Below are positions 57,731 through 64,000 of a DNA stretch of 64,000 nt, piece after piece. This stretch comes from Heterodera schachtii (Eukaryota > Nematoda > Chromadorea > Rhabditida > Heteroderidae): positions 1-64,000 of the forward strand of contig SIJG01000146.1 in NCBI GenBank assembly GCA_023374025.1. The letters run 5' to 3'. Positions within the stretch are counted from its first letter, which is position 1, and each line of letters opens with the position of its first letter. The translations under genes and the position numbers were made by a program. The notes beneath the pieces were generated by a model. It worked only from the letters and a program-made list of their open reading frames with translations, was not told the origin of the DNA and ran no database searches.

Positions 57731-60700
57731 AAACCCGTTTTCCGCGTATTCTGCTTAAAATACTAATACCTATACAGAAAAAGATGAAAAAGAAGGGAAA
57801 ACAAATAAAAATTTTGAGTCGTAACTTTTTTGAAACTAGACGATTATTTTTTAAATTTTCGTTAAATGATAGAGAATACGTATGGCTATAAACTGATTGA
57901 TTAAATTCAACGTAACACTGTTCGTCCAGACCTTCTAAAAGAAAAACTTTAATGCTAACCTGAGTTCTAAATTATAAATTAGAAAAAATTTCTCATTATG
58001 AATAAAAATTTAAAAAATCTTAAGCACTTAAAATAAACGGATAAACAACAATATTTCAAAAAGATTAGAATTTTAATTTAACATTTTTCATTAAGATATA
58101 CCTTAATTGAAATGAATCAAAAATACTGAAAAAGATAGAAATAAAATAATAATAAATAAATATCAAACAATTTTTTTATTCAAAAATGATATTTAAACAA
58201 AAAACAATTCAAAACAGAAAAGGAAAAGGTGGAATTTTAATATATATATATATATATATATTTATTTAAAAATAATTTTAAATTTTATTTTTTCAATTAT
58301 ATCATTCTTGGAAGTATGTTTTCCGAAGGATGTCATTTGTCTTATGATTTTCAAATAATTTTATAATAAATAAAATTTTATTTTGCTGAATAAAAGAAAA
58401 AATATTAAGTAACACAAAACCTTGGATTAATAAAGTTAACAATTTTTGAAGCCTATAAATATTTTATTTTTTGAAAATACTCTTCTTAACCAATGTTCAA
58501 AATTTAATATATACTATAATATTTAATAAAAAAGAATTTACAAATTATTGTTATGCTTTATCGAAAAAAAGTATATTCGATATATGAAATTAAATGCTTA
58601 TTTCTTATATATTCATTTAATTAATTAATTATTCTTATAAAAGTAAATTTAATGTTAATAAACAATTTTCACAAAACCCTTCCATAGCAGTTAGGTGTAG
58701 CAGAGCCGAAAATTTGGAAGGACATTTAGCATATCAATGTTTTTGCGCTAAGCATTTTTACTGTTGTACCAATAAAATTTTTAAAAAAGTTAAACATAAA
58801 ATATTTATAAGATCTACTTTTTAATTGTGATGCATAATAAAAAATCAATTTAAAACAAAATTTCATTTATTACCCATAATTGGATTTAAAAAAGTTAAAT
58901 TTTGAATATAATAAGCTTTTTAAAACGTAATTGATAATTTTAAAATAAAAATATAGCTAAAATTCAACAAAAATAATAGCTATAAGTAAATTAATACCAG
59001 AAATTTATAAAAATTCAGAACTGCGCTAAATAATTAAATTGACCAAGAATAAAGCAAAAAAGGTTCACGAACTCACAAATTTTATTGCATAAACATAAAA
59101 CAAAATAAAAATTTTACATTGATAAAAACAATAATTGATCTTAAAAATTTTATTTTTCAAATAAAGAAGATCCGTGACAAGAGAATTGATAAAAATAACG
59201 GATTTAGGCTTTAAATAAAAGGAATAATTTATTTTCCTAAAAGAAAAATCTGGAAATATTTTACAACAATTTGATCTTGTAATTAAATACCTTTCGTCCT
59301 GTAACTCAAAAATTTTTTTGTTATATGAGTTTAAATATGCATTTTAAATATTATATCTGTTTGATTTTGAGAAGCATTTGACAAATTAACGTGCTTATGA
59401 ACAAGTTAGATATGTATTAAATTTTGATAAAATATCAAATAATTTCCAAATTAACTAAATTAAAATACTCAACTAAAATCATTAGCAAACAAATTCACAA
59501 AGGAGCAATAAAAAATTGGATAAATAAACGAGTGTTAAACAATTTCATAAAACACGTAAAAAATATAATCATAAATTTTTAATGGTTGCCTGCAAAAATA
59601 TGATAGAATACAATATATATGTAAATTTGAACTCATACTAAATATTTAGTCAAAAATTATAATATATTTATACTACGAAAATTGGCAATTAAAATATTTT
59701 AAGAAGCCGCTAGAAAATCGACAATTCCAGAAAACCAAGAGAACTAGAAATATTTGTTAGAATCAAAGCTATTTCACTTTGAATTTAATTTTAATTCAAA
59801 AAATTATAAGTAAAAATTAATCTTAAATCATACGAATATTGAAAAAACATATGCTAAGGGATAAAAAAATAATAATAATAAAATCAAAAAGAAAAAGATA
59901 ATTTTAAATAAAATGACTGCAAATACTTTTTTATCCAATGCTAAAAATATGTGTAATTTTTTAAAATAAAAACCAAAAAAAAAAAAAAATCCTTACCTTG
60001 AAAGGGTGTGAACTTTTAATAATAAATTTAAAAATTTTGAAAAAATATCTATTGATGGTAAGATTTAGTTAGAAACAGAAAATACTCATGGGAATACTAT
60101 AATTTTCATCGACACTCGCGTACCAAGAACTTTATTAGTTCTTCTGAAGATCGAAGAATATTCAATTTTTTTGTAAGAAATGCGAGATTTTATATGTTTA
60201 GCCTGATGACGAGTGAACAAAATAAGTTATTGCATTTTATAATTAAATAAAAAACTAAGAAATATACCGTTCAAAATAGAGATTCATAATAGAAAGTTAT
60301 GATCAAAATATGACTGAAGACAATTATAATCTGGGTTTTATCTGCAAGAACTATAAGAAAAAAGTTTAATTACAAAAGAAATAAAAAAATTTCAAAACAA
60401 ATAATAGTTTAAATTTTAAATATTATTACAAATCATAAAAAATTGAAAGTCGTAAACTGTGAAATTAATTGAGAATACTTAACAAAAACCAAAAGATGAA
60501 AAAATAATTATCACCATTTAATTAAAATGAAAGCCAATCTAATCTTTGGTAATACTCTTTATTTATACAAATGAATGAAAAATGTATGTTAAAAAAAAGA
60601 AGTAGAAAAAAATGTTGCTTAAAAAAAACTAGGTTGAAAATCGGTATAAAATTTTATTAATAAAAGAAAAAAATTTGTATCGAAAAAATTAGAAATATTA

Positions 60701-62116
60701 AATAGAATCCAAGTTAATTTAACGATATTATGATTATCACAAATAATATTATTAATGAATGAAAACAAATAAAATTACATAAAGAGATATTAGGAAAAGC
60801 TTTATTTCTTTGCGGAAAAATAAAATAATAAATGATCTTTAAAAATAAAATGAAATAAATCAGGATAATGCAATCTTTAAAAAATTATTTATTCGTAAGG
60901 CAGTTGTAGTGAATTTTATACGATTTTTTAAATGAAGATGTCGAATCAAAAAATTTGATTTCTTTTAAATATATAAACATAATAATTTTAATGTAATCAT
61001 TTTATTAAAATTAATTTATGAAAGCATTATTTAAATCATAAGATTACAATAAATTATAGAATCCAATTTTATAATTTTGAAAAGTTATTATTTATTTTTT
61101 AAAACCTACTGAATATAATCAAATAGATTTTTGAAATCGCAAGACGAATTCCTTTTTCTCAAAATACGAACTCATGACGGCTCTGGATATCAAGAATTTT
61201 ATTTTTTGTATTTAAATTAAAAGTGAAAAGAAAGCAGTAATAGTTCAATCAATAAAATAATCAATAATTTAATATTTTTAAAATTAAAAATAAAATAGAT
61301 AAATCTTTCACTGTAATAATAAAATAACAAGTGCAAAATTATTGATTTAGTAACAAAGAAAGAATATTTAATTTAAATGAAAAGTTTAAGCAATGAATAT
61401 TGGTATTCGATTATAATAATATTCGTTAATAATAAATTTAAACAAATACTATTTAACAGAAAATCGCAATATAGCCAAAATCATTTCCAAAAAAATTATT
61501 TATTTATAAAAACATCAAAAATTTTTAATAATATTTTTTTCAAAAATTAATTATTCAGTTGTCATTCTCATAGTGGCTAACGAGAATAAAAATATTTTAA
61601 AGACAACAATTAATTAAATAAAAAGTTATATGTTTAGTGGAAATATCATAATGTTGCAATGGACCATAATGAATAAAATCAAAAAATTAATTAATCAAGA
61701 AATTTATAAAATTAAATTGGAAAATAATTACGGATTGTGACGATATCTATGTGACGCCTTTCTACAAAAAAGTCAGATCATTGTCAAGAAAGGCAGAAGT
61801 TAAGGTGTTATTTTAAGTAATCGACATTTATAAATGCAAAAATTTAAATATTAAAAATCCTTAAACAAATAAAAAGAAACACTTTGAATTTTAACTCATA
61901 TTTTCTTCTAGGTTTAAAATATAATTGACTATATAAAATGAATTATTGATTCAATTAATTATTATAGAACTAAAAAAGTAAAAATCATAAATAAATGAGC
62001 CCATGATTATCATAATATTGGGCCAGAAAATGCAAATAATAAAAACTTTTACAAAATTTTTAAAAACTTTTTCAATAAGTAAATAAAAGCGCGTCATTGC
62101 AGATTTCGTGGTGAGC
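57731..62116. other. AT-rich DNA; one (AT)n microsatellite
   Basis: Contains a (TA)n run at about 58240-58262 and a poly-A run near 59976-59990. No exon-like island stands out. Confidence 0.6.
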
Positions 62117-62874
62117 CGAAGTGACAAAAGTATGGGTGTTTGTAATAATTAAATTTAATTATTATTTTAATTTTATTTGCTAAGTAATTAATCACAACTT
62201 GCTTAAACTTAATAAATTAATGCAATTTAGTATTTAGCGACAGCTCGAAGCAACCTCTACTACTTATGTAATTTTTAAAAAATTTGTAAAAATTTACAAA
62301 AAATTGTAACCAAAAAAGCTCGAAAAATTTTGACTCAACAATTTTGACCCTAACTTTTCTGAAACTCAATAAAATTTTTTGTAATTTAACTGAATAATAG
62401 AGTAATCTTTGGGCTATCTTTTCATTTGAAGTGCGGATGAATTAATTTAAGTTTGAACAATTTTTATGCATTTAAATGAACTTACATTTTTTGGATGACC
62501 ATAAAAATATGACACTATTAATTCCTCGATAACTTTTTTTTGAAACAACCAATTTTAATTTTGTTTATGTAATTAGATAGCCCAAAGATTATTCTATTAT
62601 TCTGCTAATTTAAAAAAAATTTATTGAGTTCAGAAAAGTTAGGGTCAAAATTGTTGAGTCAAAATTTTTCAAGCTTTTTTGGTTACAACTTTTTGTAAAT
62701 TTTTACGAATTTTTTAAAAATTACCTAAGTAGTAGAGGATGCTTCGAGCTGTCGCTAAATACTAAATTGCATTAATTATTAAGTTTAAGCAACTTGTGAT
62801 TAATTACTTAGCAAATAAAATTAAAATAATAATTAAATTTAATTATTACAAACACCCATACTTTTGTCACTTCG
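62117..62874. mobile_element. foldback palindrome 2, ~758 bp
   Basis: Near-perfect dyad. The left end cgaagtgacaaaagtatggg pairs with the right end cccatacttttgtcacttcg; gcgacagctcgaagcaacct pairs with ggatgcttcgagctgtcgct. Pairing continues through ttttgactcaacaattttga and ctttgggctatct to a loop of about 100 bases near 62450-62550. No coding capacity. Its arms contain a module resembling that of foldback 1. Confidence 0.88.
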
Positions 62875-63230
62875 CCCCATGATTATACCGGAAAAATTCC
62901 TGCAAAAATATTTAATATTTCTACTAATATTTATTAATTATACAATAAATTCCCACTTAAATAAAATTCTAATATTTTATTGTAAGATTATTCTCTATTA
63001 TATTGAAAAACTGAAATAAAAATACTCAAAAAGAACTTATATATATTATAAATTTAAATGACTCATAACCAAAATCGTCGTCGGGAGTGTCGCGAAGAGC
63101 GCATAATTATAAAACACTAAAAATAAAAATAAGTAATCTTGAAAGATTTTAATAAATCTAATGAAAAAAGCATATGAAAATGAATAATTGCAGAAAAGTG
63201 GCTATAAATTTTAAAACTAGCGGGTGCGTG
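62875..63230. other. AT-rich DNA with a small Arg-rich ORF
   Basis: At 63058-63120 an ATG-started frame of 20 codons (M-T-H-N-Q-N-R-R-R-E-C-R-E-E-R-I-I-I-K-H) covers a GC-richer patch. Too short to call. Confidence 0.25.
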
Positions 63231-63253
63231 AACCGTCGGATCTGGGATTGGGA

Positions 63254-63426
63254 TAAAGCGCTTCGCGCTTCTTGAGCTTCGCTACCTAGATATGCTTTTG
63301 CGTTTTGAAGAGATTTTGAATTTAAAAAACTTATCAGCGATTTTTAGGCCGCTTCGCGGCCTCACACGGGCGCTTCGCGCCCGTTTTTTAAATTTTGTTG
63401 AGCTCATACGGTGCTCCGCGCCGGTT
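63254..63426. repeat. cluster of GC hairpins with TTC loops
   Basis: Four stem-loops in about 170 bp: AAGCGC-TTC-GCGCTT near 63257-63271; AGGCCGC-TTC-GCGGCCT at 63346-63362; ACGGGCGC-TTC-GCGCCCGT at 63366-63384, followed by a T run; and CGGTGC-TCC-GCGCCG near 63409-63423. Three share the same loop and the GCTTCGC core but differ in the outer stem, with both sides changed together. Confidence 0.85.
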
Positions 63427-63430
63427 TTTA

Positions 63431-63640
63431 TGGAAGAGGTACAACCACGGGTGGAAGAGTTACAACCACGGGGGAAGTGGTGCAACCACGAGTGGAAAAG
63501 GTTCAACAGTGATTAGAAGAGGTACAACAGTGATTAGAAAAGGTGCAACGTGATTAAAAGAGGTACAACAGTGATTAGAGAGGTACAACCACGGGAGGAT
63601 TAGGTACAACATGGTTTAAAATTAAATAAATAAGGAATTA
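63431..63640 (+). repeat. 'aggtacaac' minisatellite, array 1
   Basis: About nine ~18-20-bp units of two types, agaggtacaacagtgattag and aggtacaaccacgggagga, ending in acatggtttaaaattaaata. Confidence 0.9.
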
Positions 63641-63796
63641 TTTTTATTAAAAATAGATAAAAATCGAATGCATTATATTTTTCAGTTTTTTATAATAAAA
63701 TACACTTTTTTTAAAAACAAATTATGAAATGTATAATAATTGAATATTTATTTAAATTGAAATGAAAAAAATTTTAACAAATTCAATTTTAAAAGA

Positions 63797-64000
63797 AAGG
63801 TACAAATCTGATTAAAAGAGGTACAACAATGATTAGAAGAGGTACAACAGTGATTAGAAGAGTTACAACAATGATTAGAGAGGTACAACCACGGGAGGAA
63901 AAGTTACTACAGTGATTAGAGAGGTACAACAGTGATTAAAGAGCTACAAAAGTGATTAGAAGAGGTACAATCATGGTCATGGTTTAAAATGAAATAAATA
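63797..64000 (+). repeat. 'aggtacaac' minisatellite, array 2 (cut by window end)
   Basis: Same unit types as array 1, again ending with catggtttaaaatgaaataa, about 360 bases downstream. The two arrays plus the AT-rich spacer therefore form a higher-order repeat that likely continues beyond the window. Confidence 0.9.

Noticed and set aside
63366..63390. Rho-independent terminator
   Set aside because: A perfect GC stem followed by T residues, but the context is a eukaryotic repeat cluster with sibling hairpins lacking T tracts.

Overview
This window looks like AT-rich, gene-poor nuclear DNA of an invertebrate animal. I base that on: no long reading frames of the bacterial type; short GC-richer islands that fit small exons bounded by AG...GT splice signals; a decayed Tc1/mariner transposase; hAT-type miniature transposons with 8-bp target-site duplications; and long foldback elements. 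I cannot name the species from sequence alone; an AT-rich metazoan such as a rotifer is only a guess. No complete protein-coding gene, rRNA gene or intact tRNA gene is visible.

Layout. 1-3.2 kb: a possible exon end at the left edge, a diverged direct repeat and a degenerate repeat. 3.3-4.6 kb: a foldback element whose inverted arms end in a 15-bp minisatellite. 6.0-17.8 kb: two diverged tandem copies of a ~5-kb segment. Both hold a three-exon-like coding track that is open in copy A and broken in copy B. 19.0-20.3 kb: a mariner transposase fragment, then a 429-bp hAT-like MITE with a perfect 8-bp target duplication, then a related composite repeat. 23.3-24.3 kb: a 989-bp hAT-like MITE with a perfect 8-bp duplication, carrying tRNA-like pol III boxes. 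26.8-29.2 kb: a direct duplication of mosaic divergence. 32.2-32.9 kb: a third hAT-like MITE. 36.1-45.5 kb: two nearly identical ~3.6-kb segments plus a 1.5-kb third partial copy; the first two carry a ~43-bp-unit minisatellite, and the third copy runs into the best exon candidate of the window. 45.8-46.5 kb: another GC-hairpin composite repeat. 49.9-50.6 and 62.1-62.9 kb: two ~760-bp near-perfect palindromes sharing an internal sequence module. 51.2-51.7 and 52.7 kb: copies of an 'atagtggca' repeat family. 63.2-64 kb: a cluster of GC hairpins followed by a pair of 'aggtacaac' minisatellite arrays. The remaining sequence is plain AT-rich DNA.

The most interesting theme is a 22-bp GC-rich stem-loop (arm GGCGGCGCC, loop TATC, arm GGCACCGCC). 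It occurs nine times in five places, each time inside a mobile or composite element whose outer satellite arms differ completely (CGAAACC, TTCCGAC, CCCCGAC, GAACGGTTT). Three of these elements have hAT-like ends beginning CAGTGATGCC, CAGGGATGGC or CAAGGGCGTAGC. The exon-like islands are individually weak calls and are marked so; several are open on both strands.
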